NCBI RefSeq assembly: GCF_004342605.1
Contig: NZ_SLZL01000018.1
Span: forward strand, 1-64,000
Reading direction: 5' to 3'
Length of the DNA: 64,000 nucleotides
Source of the DNA: Caulobacter sp. BK020
Lineage (GTDB): Bacteria; Pseudomonadota; Alphaproteobacteria; Caulobacterales; Caulobacteraceae
Shown here in pieces: positions 37,100-44,933 of this stretch. The notes beneath the pieces were generated by a model, which was not told where the DNA came from, did no database searches, and saw only the letters and a list, made by a program, of their open reading frames with translations. Every line of letters begins with the position of its first letter. Position 1 is the stretch's first letter. Both the position numbers and the translations under genes were made by a program.

Positions 37100-37890
37100 A
37101 ATCCTTTATCGCCCTCATCGCCGGAGTCGCCGCCATGGCCGCCTCGACCGCCCAAGCCCCGCAGCCCAATGTCGCCGGCCGCCGCGTGTCGCCCGAGCAG
37201 GTTCGATCTGTCGCCCCGGCGCTCGAACAGCACACCCAAGAGCGGCTCTATGGCCAGGTGTGGACACGCTCGGGTCTGGGCCGCCGTGATCGCAGCCTGA
37301 TCACCATCGCCGCGCTGATCGCTCGTGGAGAAGCGCCAGCGCTGGGCTACTATGCGGACCAGGCGCTCGAAAACGGCGTCAGGCCGCGTGAGATCTCCGA
37401 GACGATCACCCACCTGGCCTACTACGCGAGCTGGGGCAAGGCGATGGCGGCGGTCCCTCCCGTCGGCGAGGTGTTCGCCAAGCGCGGCGTCGATGCGGGC
37501 CAGTTGCCGGCCGCCTCGCCCGCCCTTCTACCGCTGGACCAAGCCGCGGAGGCCCAACGCGCCAAGACCGTCGGCGACCAATTCGGCGCCGTAGCGCCCG
37601 GGCTAGTCGATTACACGACGGACTATCTGTTCAAGGACCTGTGGCTTCGCCCGGACCTTGCGCCGCGAGACCGCAGCCTGATCACCGTGGCGGCCCTGAT
37701 CGCCTCCGGTCAGGTCGCCCAGATCACCTTCCACCTGAACCGTGCGATGGACAACGGCCTCACCCAGGAGCAGGCGGCCGAGGTCATCACACATCTGGCC
37801 TTCTACGCCGGATGGCCCAACGCCATGTCCGCCCTGCCCGTAGCCAAGGAGGTCTTCGCCAAGCGCGCCGAGGCCGCGGCGCGCGATTGA
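37096..37890 (+). CDS. Exported tandem carboxymuconolactone-decarboxylase-like protein
   Basis: 264 residues. A signal peptide (FIALIAGVAAMAASTAQA) suggests periplasmic location. Two CMD domains, about 55-125 and 170-250, share the RDRSLITIAALIA and LITVAALIA cores and HLAYYASWGKAMAA / HLAFYAGWPNAMSA helices. No CxxC thiol pair is present, so it belongs with gamma-CMD-like rather than AhpD peroxidase-like members. It overlaps the amidohydrolase gene by 4 bases. Related two-domain proteins often sit with DJ-1 and ABM genes; their substrates are mostly unknown. Confidence 0.82.
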   Translation: MKSFIALIAGVAAMAASTAQAPQPNVAGRRVSPEQVRSVAPALEQHTQERLYGQVWTRSGLGRRDRSLITIAALIARGEAPALGYYADQALENGVRPREISETITHLAYYASWGKAMAAVPPVGEVFAKRGVDAGQLPAASPALLPLDQAAEAQRAKTVGDQFGAVAPGLVDYTTDYLFKDLWLRPDLAPRDRSLITVAALIASGQVAQITFHLNRAMDNGLTQEQAAEVITHLAFYAGWPNAMSALPVAKEVFAKRAEAAARD

Positions 37891-37909
37891 TCGGAAGGGA
37901 ACCGGAAGC

Positions 37910-38347
37910 ATGACCAAGAAGTCTCTGATGCTCTTTGGCGCGGGCGTGCTGACCGCAACGCTTCTGGCCGGCTTGGCCCCGCGAGCCGACGCCGCGCCAA
38001 GCGCGGGCAAGCCGATGGTGCGCATCGCCGAGCTGGAGATCGATCCGGCGCAACTGGACGCCTACAAGGCCATACTTGCGGAGGAACAGGAGGCCTCAGT
38101 CCGGCTCGAGCCGGGCGTGCTGATGCTGCACTCGGTGCAGATCGCCGAAGACCCCGCACAGATCAGGCTGCTGGAAGTCTATGCCGATCATGCGGCCTAC
38201 GAGGCGCACATTCGCTCGCCACATTTTCTGAAGTACAAGACCTCGACTGAGAAGATGGTCAGGTCGCTGAAGCTGGTCGAAACCACGCCGATCCTGCTGT
38301 GCGCCAAGTCCAAGGGACGCGCGGGCGGGCCCGTGACCTGCCTGTGA
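37910..38347 (+). CDS. Exported antibiotic-biosynthesis-monooxygenase (ABM) domain protein
   Basis: 145 residues with a signal peptide (LMLFGAGVLTATLLAGLAPRADA). The mature part is one ABM domain: MVRIAELEIDPAQLDAYKAI, EPGVLMLHSVQIAEDPAQIR, LLEVYADHAAYEAHIRSPHF. Related YgiN-type proteins oxidise quinols without cofactors. A GGAAGGGAACC site precedes the ATG. It closes the 33054-38347 run, and like the CMD protein it should act in the periplasm, so the operon spans both compartments. Confidence 0.82.
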   Translation: MTKKSLMLFGAGVLTATLLAGLAPRADAAPSAGKPMVRIAELEIDPAQLDAYKAILAEEQEASVRLEPGVLMLHSVQIAEDPAQIRLLEVYADHAAYEAHIRSPHFLKYKTSTEKMVRSLKLVETTPILLCAKSKGRAGGPVTCL

Positions 38348-38462
38348 ACCATCGGCGCAAAGCATGGCGCCAGAAACTGTCCCCATGCTGATCCATAGCT
38401 GAACCTCTTCCGCGAAGAGAAGAAAGCCGGTTTGGCTCAGATCGAAGGCGAGCACCCCTAAG

Positions 38463-39395
38463 ATGCAGCGAATTCAGTATCACCGCTACGGCGGTCCCGA
38501 TGTCATGCGCCTGGAACCGTTCGAACTTACGACGCCGGCGGCGGGCGAGGTCGCCGTCAAGGTGCGGTTCGCGGCCGTCAATCCGATCGATTGGAAGTTG
38601 CGCAGCGGCCAGATGAAGATCGTTACCGGCAACGCCTTCCCGCGCGCCATGGGCATGGATTTCGCGGGGACCGTGATTGCTGTCGGCGAGGGCGTGACGC
38701 GCTTTGCGCCAGGTGATCCTGTGTTCGGCTTGGCGCCGTTCAAACAGACCGGCGCCTTGTCAGAAGGCGTGATCGCCAAGGCCTCGGCCTTGGCCAGGAA
38801 GCCCGACGAGGTCTCGTTCGAGCAGGCCGCCTGCCTCGGCACGGCCGGTGTGACGGCCTGGAACGGGCTGGTCGACAAGGCTGGCGTGACGGCTGGCCAG
38901 CATGTGTTCATCAACGGTTGCGCCGGCGCGGTTGGCGAGGCGGCTGTCCAGATCGCCCGGATGCGCGGCGCCACGGTGTTGGGCAGCTGCAGCGCGCGAG
39001 ATATCGATCGCGTCCGCCAGCTTGGAGTGGAGACCGTCTTCGACTACCGGGCGACCAGCCCGGCCGATATCGCAGCACGGTTCGACATCGTCTACGACAC
39101 AGCTGCGTCCATGTCTGTCGCCGAGGGTCTTGGCCTGTTGCGCAAGGGCGGCGTCTTCATCGACCTCAACCCCTCTCCCGGCAAATTTCTGGCGGCGGCC
39201 TTCAATCGGCGCCTTAAGCTGGTGATCTGCACGCCGCGCCCCGATGTTCTCGACGCGCTAGCTCGCGCAGCGGTGGCGGCGAACTTCCGCCTGCCGATTG
39301 GCGAGATCGCGCCGCTCGGCGAAGCGATCAACCTGATCACCGCGCTGGAGACCGGTCGGAAACTGGGCGGCAAGGCCGTGATCCGTATGGACTGA
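38463..39395 (+). CDS. Zinc-free NADPH:quinone reductase / enoyl-type MDR oxidoreductase
   Basis: 310 residues. The medium-chain dehydrogenase fold is present without zinc ligands: QYHRYGGPDVMRLE, VNPIDWKLRSG, AMGMDFAGTVIAVGEG, CLGTAGVTAWNGLV and HVFINGCAGAVGEAAVQIAR for NADPH. Such proteins reduce quinones or enones. The 115-base leader contains CTCTTC-CGC-GAAGAG (38405-38419), a possible operator. A broken WYL regulator follows 2 bases after the stop, so it was probably controlled by that protein before it decayed. Confidence 0.88.
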   Translation: MQRIQYHRYGGPDVMRLEPFELTTPAAGEVAVKVRFAAVNPIDWKLRSGQMKIVTGNAFPRAMGMDFAGTVIAVGEGVTRFAPGDPVFGLAPFKQTGALSEGVIAKASALARKPDEVSFEQAACLGTAGVTAWNGLVDKAGVTAGQHVFINGCAGAVGEAAVQIARMRGATVLGSCSARDIDRVRQLGVETVFDYRATSPADIAARFDIVYDTAASMSVAEGLGLLRKGGVFIDLNPSPGKFLAAAFNRRLKLVICTPRPDVLDALARAAVAANFRLPIGEIAPLGEAINLITALETGRKLGGKAVIRMD

Positions 39396-39397
39396 CC

Positions 39398-39861
39398 ATG
39401 TCCCGAAGCCATCGATTGTTCGATCTGCTGCAAGTGCTGCGCCGACACAGAGGAACGGTGTCCGGGGGCGCGCTGGCGCGCGAGATGGGCGTGTCGCTGC
39501 GCACGATCCGCCGCGACATCGCCACGTTGCAGGCGATAGGCGCGGAGATCGATGGCGAACCGGGCGTGGGCTACATCCTGCGTCCAGGCTTCATGTTGCC
39601 GCCCCTGGCGTTCACTGAAGAAGAGCTTCTGGCGCTCGCGGCCGGGGCGCAGTGGGTCAGCAACCAAACCGACCAGGCCTGGCGCGCGCGGTGCAGAACG
39701 CGATGGCCAAGATCCACGGTGTCCTGCCGCTGAGCCTTCGGCGGTCGCTGGACGATGCCACCTTCTACATCGGTCGTGACGCCTACGCCGAAACCGGCGT
39801 TGATCTGGCGCGCGTACGGCTGGCGCTGCGCGAGCAACGCAAGATGCGGCTGCCGGCCTAA
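39398..39861 (+). pseudogene. YafY-type WYL-domain regulator, frameshifted and truncated
   Basis: Starts MSRSHRLFDLLQVLRRHRGT with a DeoR-like helix-turn-helix (ALAREMGVSLRTIRRDIATL) and linker (YILRPGFMLPPLAFTEEELL). Near 39676, after SNQTD, the sequence has lost one base: the next frame continues as GLARAVQNAMAKIHGVLPLS...LALREQRKMRL and then stops at 39861. Intact family members run ~230 residues and go on into the WYL ligand domain, which is missing here. The gene therefore has two lesions. It follows the MDR gene by 2 bases and was probably its regulator. Confidence 0.75.
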
Positions 39862-40070
39862 GCCTTACGAACCACGTCGCGCCCCCGCGTTCTTTCGAGC
39901 TTGGCGAGCAGCCGATTGTAGGTCGACTGCCGTATCGGCCGTCCATCACGCAGGGACCGCCAGGTCGTCTCGCTTACGCCCAAGACCTCCTGCAGCCAGA
40001 CCTTGGTCACAGCAGGCAAAGCCCTGCGAAGGACCAGGACCTTCTCTTGATCAACGAGCACCATGGTCAT
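39858..40070 (-). CDS. Small helix-turn-helix protein
   Basis: 70 residues. The segment VTKVWLQEVLGVSETTWRSL followed by RDGRPIRQSTYNRLLAKLER reads as a compact DNA-binding helix-turn-helix. It starts at one of two close Met codons (40070 or 40064). Its stop overlaps the end of the WYL remnant by 4 bases on the other strand. Its leader is the inverted-repeat segment at 40113-40285, which could carry its promoter. Whether this is an intact small regulator or a fragment is unclear. Confidence 0.5.
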   Translation of the reverse strand: MTMVLVDQEKVLVLRRALPAVTKVWLQEVLGVSETTWRSLRDGRPIRQSTYNRLLAKLERTRGRDVVRKA

Positions 40071-40112
40071 GTGTCAGCCTCCAAGATGCGCGGTTAGGCG
40101 GGCCAGCGCCGC

Positions 40113-40285
40113 AAAGAGGCCTGACCAATTGGCGCTGAATGTCGCGCGCGGCATGGATCTCTCCGGTTTCCATTGGCTTCCACGATGCGAGCCTCGCGAT
40201 TTACCGCTTCCGCCGCGGCGATAGAGCGGTCTTAGTTCTGTACGAAAACGTTTTCTATAGCAATCAAAATTGGTCAGGCCTCTTT
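40113..40285. repeat. 173-base segment bounded by perfect 18-base inverted repeats
   Basis: AAAGAGGCCTGACCAATT at 40113-40130 is repeated inverted at 40268-40285. The interior (137 bases) holds no gene but contains the palindrome GAAAACGTTTTC. The arms include TGACCAATT, the core of the candidate GntR operators at 43.9 and 44.8 kb. It may be a small mobile element with terminal repeats, or two operators flanking a promoter whose operon has gone. No target-site duplication is obvious. Confidence 0.6.
40244..40255. promoter_or_regulatory. LacI-family operator-like palindrome
   Basis: GAAAACGTTTTC is a perfect 12-base palindrome with the central CG typical of LacI/GalR operators. It lies 70 bases beyond the stop of the LacI-family gene at 40325, so the neighbouring repressor is the natural candidate to bind it. 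Confidence 0.5.
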
Positions 40286-40324
40286 CTCGCAGACCGATGC
40301 CTGGACGCTTGCGAAACGGGGGAT

Positions 40325-41368
40325 TCAGCGCGAGGGCGGCGCGGCCGACTGACGGGGAACCAAGCGATAGTCGAGCTTGCGGTCATGGACCCGCGCGCGG
40401 AACCTCTTATCGCCAAAGCCGGCGATGAGCATGTCCACCGCAGCCTCGGCCATCTCCGCGATGGGCTGGTGAACCGTCGTCAGCGGCGGCCAGGATGTTT
40501 GCGCCGCCAAGGAATTGTCGAAGCCGACGACCGAGATGTCTTCCGGCACGCCAACCCCGTGCTTGGCCAAGGCGGCGAGCGCGCCGATCGCCATCTCATC
40601 ATTGCCGGCGAAGATGGCCGTCGGCAGCGCATCCAGGGCCAGAAGCGTTTCGACCGCGCGAAAGCCCGACGCTCCGAAGAAGTCGCCGCGAACGATCCAA
40701 TCGTCCGGAACCGTGGCGCCGCATTCGCACATGGCGGCCAGGTAGCCCTCGCGTCGACGCACGGCGGCGCGGTGGTCGGTGGGGCCGCCGATGAAGGCGA
40801 TACGGCGGTGGCCCATGTCCCACAGTCGCAGGGTCTGCTCCCGAGCGGCCTCCTGGTCGTCGATCCAGACATAGGGCGAACGCTCCAGCTCGCTGTTGGG
40901 TGCCAGGCGGACATAAGGGACGCCCGCGTCCTCGACGGCGGCCAGCAGGCGAGGATCGTCGCAGAGCGGCGGGGTCAGGACCAGACCGTCGAAGGCGGCG
41001 TCCCGCAGGATCTCCCCCAAGGCTTCGGGCGTGATGACGCCTTGAGGCGTCTCGATCTGCTCGACGACGAGATGGTAGCCGGCGCGGCGACAGGCGTTCA
41101 TGGCGCCAAGCTGGACCTCTCCCACATAGTGGTAGCCGCCGAGGCGTAGAAATATGACGCCGATCAGGTAGCTGCGCCGTCCCGACAGCGCGCGCGCCGA
41201 AACGTTCGGCCGATAGCCGAGGCGGTCGACGATCTCCAGGACCCGGGTCCGGACTTCGGGTCCCGCCCCCTCCCCCCGATTGAGGACACGGGAGACCGTC
41301 GCGATCGACACGCCCGCCTCGCGCGCGATGTCGATGATCGTGACGCCCTTGTCCTTGCTCTTCCCCAT
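40325..41368 (-). CDS. LacI-family sugar-responsive repressor
   Basis: 347 residues. The N-terminal helix-turn-helix VTIIDIAREAGVSIATVSRV is canonical, with hinge helix NVSARALSGRRS. The periplasmic-binding-like core follows (GVIFLRLGGYHYVGEVQLGA, FIGGPTDHRAAVRRREGYLA, IFAGNDEMAIGALAALAKHG, DISVVGFDNS). It lies directly behind the TBDR at 41551 on the same strand, with a strong terminator between them, so it has its own promoter. The likely targets are the TBDR and the palindrome at 40244; the inducing sugar is unknown. Confidence 0.92.
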   Translation of the reverse strand: MGKSKDKGVTIIDIAREAGVSIATVSRVLNRGEGAGPEVRTRVLEIVDRLGYRPNVSARALSGRRSYLIGVIFLRLGGYHYVGEVQLGAMNACRRAGYHLVVEQIETPQGVITPEALGEILRDAAFDGLVLTPPLCDDPRLLAAVEDAGVPYVRLAPNSELERSPYVWIDDQEAAREQTLRLWDMGHRRIAFIGGPTDHRAAVRRREGYLAAMCECGATVPDDWIVRGDFFGASGFRAVETLLALDALPTAIFAGNDEMAIGALAALAKHGVGVPEDISVVGFDNSLAAQTSWPPLTTVHQPIAEMAEAAVDMLIAGFGDKRFRARVHDRKLDYRLVPRQSAAPPSR

Positions 41369-41431
41369 CGCCCAACCTCTAGCAGGAATTGCCGCCCGGA
41401 CGAGTCCCCTTGCCGGGCCGCCCGCGCCAAC

Positions 41432-41463
41432 AAAAAGGCGGCGCGCCAGCCAAGCGCGCCGCC
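41432..41463 (-). terminator. Rho-independent terminator after the TBDR gene
   Basis: On the minus strand GGCGGCGCGC and GCGCGCCGCC form a 10-base-pair GC stem with a 7-base loop, followed by TTTTTG. It lies 88 bases beyond the TBDR stop and 64 bases before the LacI start, separating the two transcripts. Confidence 0.85.
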
Positions 41464-41550
41464 GGTCGCCGAGGCGACGAGGGTTCCCGGGGACAAAGGG
41501 GGCAAGTCCCGGGAGGGCGCGGCCCGATCGGCCGCGCTGAGCGTGTCGGG

Positions 41551-43842
41551 CTAGAAGCCCATCCGTGCGCGCAGGCCGAAATAGCGCTTGGAGTTTCGCG
41601 GGAGCAGCTGGGCGACCGCCCCGGCGTTGGACGAGCCGGTATAGCCGAGCGAGGAGGCGTAGTGCTGGTCGAACAGGTTGTTGACGAACAGGGCCACGCG
41701 GTAGTTGCCCTCGTCGCGGCCCGCCACGCCGATGCTGGCGTTGACCACGCCGTAGGCCTTCTGGCGCGAGATTGGCGTGCCCAGGAGGTCGAGCATGACG
41801 GCGCTCTGGTGGGTGTACTCCGCGGTCACGAAGCCATCGAAGGGCAGGCCCGGCAGCGCGACGTCATAGACGCCCGCCAGCGAGTATTTGAACTTCGGCG
41901 AGTTGGCCAAGGGCTTGCCCGACAGGTCCTGGAAGTTCGAACCGCCCACCGGGCGGCAGCCCTGCGCGAGCGTCTGGTTGGTATAGCAGGGCGCGTTGGT
42001 GAACTCTCGGATGGTCGCGTCGGTATAGGCGGCCGAGGCGTCGATGCGCAGGGCGCGCAACGGCTTGGCCGAAACCTCGACCTCGACGCCTTTGCTACGT
42101 AGCGAACCGACATTGCTCAGCTGCGGCACGATGGTGCCGTCCGGCTGGGTGACGCCGCCCTGGGCCTGGAAGTCGGTGAAGTCGGTCAGGAAGCCCGTGA
42201 CATTGAGCTGGACGCGATTTTCCAGGATCCGGCTCTTGAGGCCCAGTTCGTAGGCCTTGCTGGTCTCGGGACGCACAGGCTTGGCCGCGCGCCCGGGATT
42301 GAAACCCGTGCTGATGTCGAAGCCCTGGCCCTTGTAGCCCGTCGACAACGAAACATAGGCCATGACGTGCTCGGCCAGGTCCTGGCGCAGCGCCACCTTG
42401 TAGGTGACGTGATCGTCCTTGGCCTTGCCCGAGCAGGTCGACAGGCACGAGGCGTTGTTGGCCGGCGGGGTGGCGGTCGGCGTGCGATTGAGGAAGGTCG
42501 CCTCGATGACCTCGTGATTGAAGCGCAGGCCGCCATCGACGTGGGTCTTCTCGCCGACGTGGTACGTCATCTGGGTGAAGGCGGCCATGGTCTTGGTGCC
42601 CGCCGTCGCCGCCCAGCTGGTCGCCGCGTTGGGGCCGCGCGAGAACGAGCGGTCGGAATCGCCGTCGGCGTAGAACAGGGCGAACAGGTAGTCGAGCTTG
42701 CGCGCGCCGCTGGAGACCAGCCGCAGTTCCTGAGTGAAGTTCGTCGAGTGGAACGGGCCGCCGGCCGTGGAGCCGTTGGGCAAGATGCTCGTCGGGTCGG
42801 CCGTGTTCAGCAGCGTCGGCGAACCCAGCGTGTCCAGGTCCTCCAGGAAGCGGAAGCGCCAGTCCTGGTAGCTGGTGATCGACACCAGGTTGGCGCCGCC
42901 CAGGTCCAGACTGGCGCGGCCGTTCAACATGGTCTGCTTGCTGGTGTTCTTAGGCTCGGTGTCCAGCCGGATCTTGTAGTTGTCGTCGCCCGGCGTGATC
43001 CCGACGGCGGAGAGGGCCAGCGGCGCGCCGAAGGCGCTGGCCCCCGGATTGATGCTGCGGAAAGTGCGCACCTGGCCGTCGGTCTTGGTGTTGGTGTGCG
43101 AGGCGGTCAGGCTGATGTTGAGCGCGTCGGTCGGATCCAGCTCGAGCCGCCCGCGAACGCCATAGGAGCGGTCGCCGTTCAGCTTGTGGCCAGTGTTGAG
43201 GTTTCGGATATAGCCGTCGCGATCGCCGTAGAAAGCGTTGAGGCGAAAGCCCCCCTTGTCGGAGATCGGCCCCGACACCATGCCTTCGACGCGCTTTTCG
43301 CCATCGCTGGTCAGGGTTCCCCCGGCCGAGCCCGTCAGGGTCTTGGTCGGCTTCTGAGTGACGATGTTGATGACGCCGGCCGCGGCGTTCTTACCAAACA
43401 GCGTGCCTTGCGGACCGCGCAGGACCTCCAGGCGGGCGATGTCGTTCAGGCCGGAGAAGGCCTGGGCCTGCTGTAGCAGCGCCACGTCGTCGACCACGAC
43501 CGCCACGCTGGGCTCGATGCCGATGCTGAACGAGAAGGTACCGATCCCACGCAAATTGATGCTTCCGCCGGTGGCGTTGGTGTTTTCGGTGACCGTCAGG
43601 CTGGGCGAGACGCGAACCACGTCCGTGACCTGAGCGATGTTGCGCGCTTCCAACTGCTCGCTGCTGACGGCGCTGACGGCGGCTGGGACGTCTTGCAGGT
43701 TCTGTTCGCGCTTTTGCGCGGTGACGACGATCTCGTCGAGCGCCACGGCCTGGCCGTCCGGCTGCGGCGCGGTCTGGGCCCAAGCCTGGCCGGAAGCCGC
43801 GATCATGGCGGCGCTCGCCAGCCAAAGAAGACGCCTGTTCAT
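41551..43842 (-). CDS. TonB-dependent receptor of the sugar locus
   Basis: 763 residues from ATG 43842 behind GGGAGGGG; a TTG 12 bases upstream would overlap the ribosome site. Signal peptide LLWLASAAMIAASGQAWAQT, TonB-box-like LDEIVVTAQKREQNLQDVPA, plug SLTVTENTNATGGSINLRGI and LARLEVLRGPQGTLFGKNAA, then a barrel ending GLRARMGF. This plug type (QKREQNLQDVP) is the large family of uncharacterised alphaproteobacterial receptors and is unlike the long glycan receptors here. A Cys-rich loop (NNASCLSTCSG) and another (PCYTNQ...GCRP) are probably external. Its leader carries a GntR-like site at 43888-43909. Cargo is probably a sugar, inferred from LacI and GH2 neighbours. Confidence 0.88.
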   Translation of the reverse strand: MNRRLLWLASAAMIAASGQAWAQTAPQPDGQAVALDEIVVTAQKREQNLQDVPAAVSAVSSEQLEARNIAQVTDVVRVSPSLTVTENTNATGGSINLRGIGTFSFSIGIEPSVAVVVDDVALLQQAQAFSGLNDIARLEVLRGPQGTLFGKNAAAGVINIVTQKPTKTLTGSAGGTLTSDGEKRVEGMVSGPISDKGGFRLNAFYGDRDGYIRNLNTGHKLNGDRSYGVRGRLELDPTDALNISLTASHTNTKTDGQVRTFRSINPGASAFGAPLALSAVGITPGDDNYKIRLDTEPKNTSKQTMLNGRASLDLGGANLVSITSYQDWRFRFLEDLDTLGSPTLLNTADPTSILPNGSTAGGPFHSTNFTQELRLVSSGARKLDYLFALFYADGDSDRSFSRGPNAATSWAATAGTKTMAAFTQMTYHVGEKTHVDGGLRFNHEVIEATFLNRTPTATPPANNASCLSTCSGKAKDDHVTYKVALRQDLAEHVMAYVSLSTGYKGQGFDISTGFNPGRAAKPVRPETSKAYELGLKSRILENRVQLNVTGFLTDFTDFQAQGGVTQPDGTIVPQLSNVGSLRSKGVEVEVSAKPLRALRIDASAAYTDATIREFTNAPCYTNQTLAQGCRPVGGSNFQDLSGKPLANSPKFKYSLAGVYDVALPGLPFDGFVTAEYTHQSAVMLDLLGTPISRQKAYGVVNASIGVAGRDEGNYRVALFVNNLFDQHYASSLGYTGSSNAGAVAQLLPRNSKRYFGLRARMGF

Positions 43843-43887
43843 TTCCCCTCCCAATTTTTTTCACGAACGGTCTGTCCGGTCGCGCTT

Positions 43888-43909
43888 AATCTGTCTGACC
43901 AATTTTTGG
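43888..43909. promoter_or_regulatory. Candidate GntR operator between TBDR and gntR
   Basis: AATCTGTCTGACCAATTTTT lies about 46 bases before the TBDR start and 130 before the GntR start. Its reverse, AATTGGTCAGACAGATT, matches AATTGATCTGGCAGATT before the GH2 gene at 14 of 17 positions. FadR/UxuR-type regulators bind sites with this TNGTNNNAC character. Confidence 0.5.
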
Positions 43910-44039
43910 GTTCGGGGATGGGGCGTCAACCTCTTTTTGCCTGACAACTCCCGCGATCCGGACCACAATCGAACAGCGCGTCGCCGGGCGCCAGCTTGGC
44001 GCGCGCACACAACGCCGACGATGATCGTGGAGACTGGGA

Positions 44040-44843
44040 ATGACGGCTCGCGCAAAGGGGATCGCGGAAAAGACGCGCCCTGCCGAAGACGGCGCCGCGA
44101 GCGGAGAGCGCATCTACCAGAGGCTGGCTCAGCATGTTTTCGACGACCTGATCGCGGGGCGCTACGAGATCGGCAGCCGCCTGCCCGCTGAGCGCGAGCT
44201 CTGCGCCGAATACGGCGCCAGCCGCCCCGCGGTGCGCGAGGCGCTGATCGCGCTTGAGGTCCAGGGCTACATCGACATCCGCGTGGGCTCGGGCGCCTAT
44301 GTCCGGCGGCTGCCGGGCCGCGAAGACCACCCCGGATTCGCCATCACCGCCTTCGAGCTGACCGAGACGCGCCTGGCGTTCGAGGGCGAAGCCGCGGCCT
44401 TGGCCGCCAATCACATCACCGACGAAGAGATCGCCCGGCTAGAAGGGCTGCTGGACGATATGACGGCCGAGAACCTGCGCCCGAAGGTCACCGAAGACGC
44501 CGACCGGGCGTTCCATATGACCATCGCCCAGGCCACGCGCAACGCCGGGATCGTGCTGATGATCGAGGAGCTGTGGCGCCTGCGCTCGACCTCGCCGGCC
44601 TGCGCCCTGCTTCACAACAAGGCCCGCAGCGCCAAGATCCGCCCCGTCGTGGCCGAGCACCGCCGCATCGTCGAAGCGCTCAAGGCCCGCGACTCACAGG
44701 CCGCGAGGGCCGCCATGCGCGCCCACCTCGCCGCCGTGATGGACCACTTGCTCTTCACGACCGAAGAGCTGGCGCTGGAGGAAGCGCGCCGCGTGGCCGC
44801 CGACGTGCGAGCCCGCTTTTCTGCCGCACAGAAAGCTGACTGA
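44040..44843 (+). CDS. GntR/FadR-family transcriptional regulator (FCD domain)
   Basis: 267 residues. An N-terminal winged helix (YQRLAQHVFDDLIAGRYEIG, SRLPAERELCAEYGASRPAV) is followed by a helical FCD effector domain (ETRLAFEGEAAALAANHITD, DADRAFHMTIAQATRNAGIV, VVAEHRRIVEALKARDSQAA) with Asp/His residues for metal binding. It resembles UxuR/ExuR-type regulators of uronate and sugar-acid genes. The gene is divergent from the TBDR and is followed after 90 bases by the GH2 gene; repeats with TGACCAATTTTT lie on both sides of it. Control of both by this regulator is inferred. Confidence 0.9.
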   Translation: MTARAKGIAEKTRPAEDGAASGERIYQRLAQHVFDDLIAGRYEIGSRLPAERELCAEYGASRPAVREALIALEVQGYIDIRVGSGAYVRRLPGREDHPGFAITAFELTETRLAFEGEAAALAANHITDEEIARLEGLLDDMTAENLRPKVTEDADRAFHMTIAQATRNAGIVLMIEELWRLRSTSPACALLHNKARSAKIRPVVAEHRRIVEALKARDSQAARAAMRAHLAAVMDHLLFTTEELALEEARRVAADVRARFSAAQKAD

Positions 44844-44873
44844 CCAATTTTTCCAAATTGATCTGGCAGATTT
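44838..44873. promoter_or_regulatory. Double GntR operator-like site before the GH2 gene
   Basis: TGACCAATTTTT (44841-44852, identical to 43896-43907) is followed by AAATTGATCTGGCAGATT. GACCAATTT and AAATTGATC form an imperfect palindrome around 4 bases. The site overlaps the gntR stop codon and lies ~60 bases before the GH2 start. Confidence 0.5.
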
Positions 44874-44933
44874 GATTTGAGGCGCTAAGCTCGCCCCAAC
44901 GCCTCAGCAGGGGGCGATCGGGAGGGCATGGCG

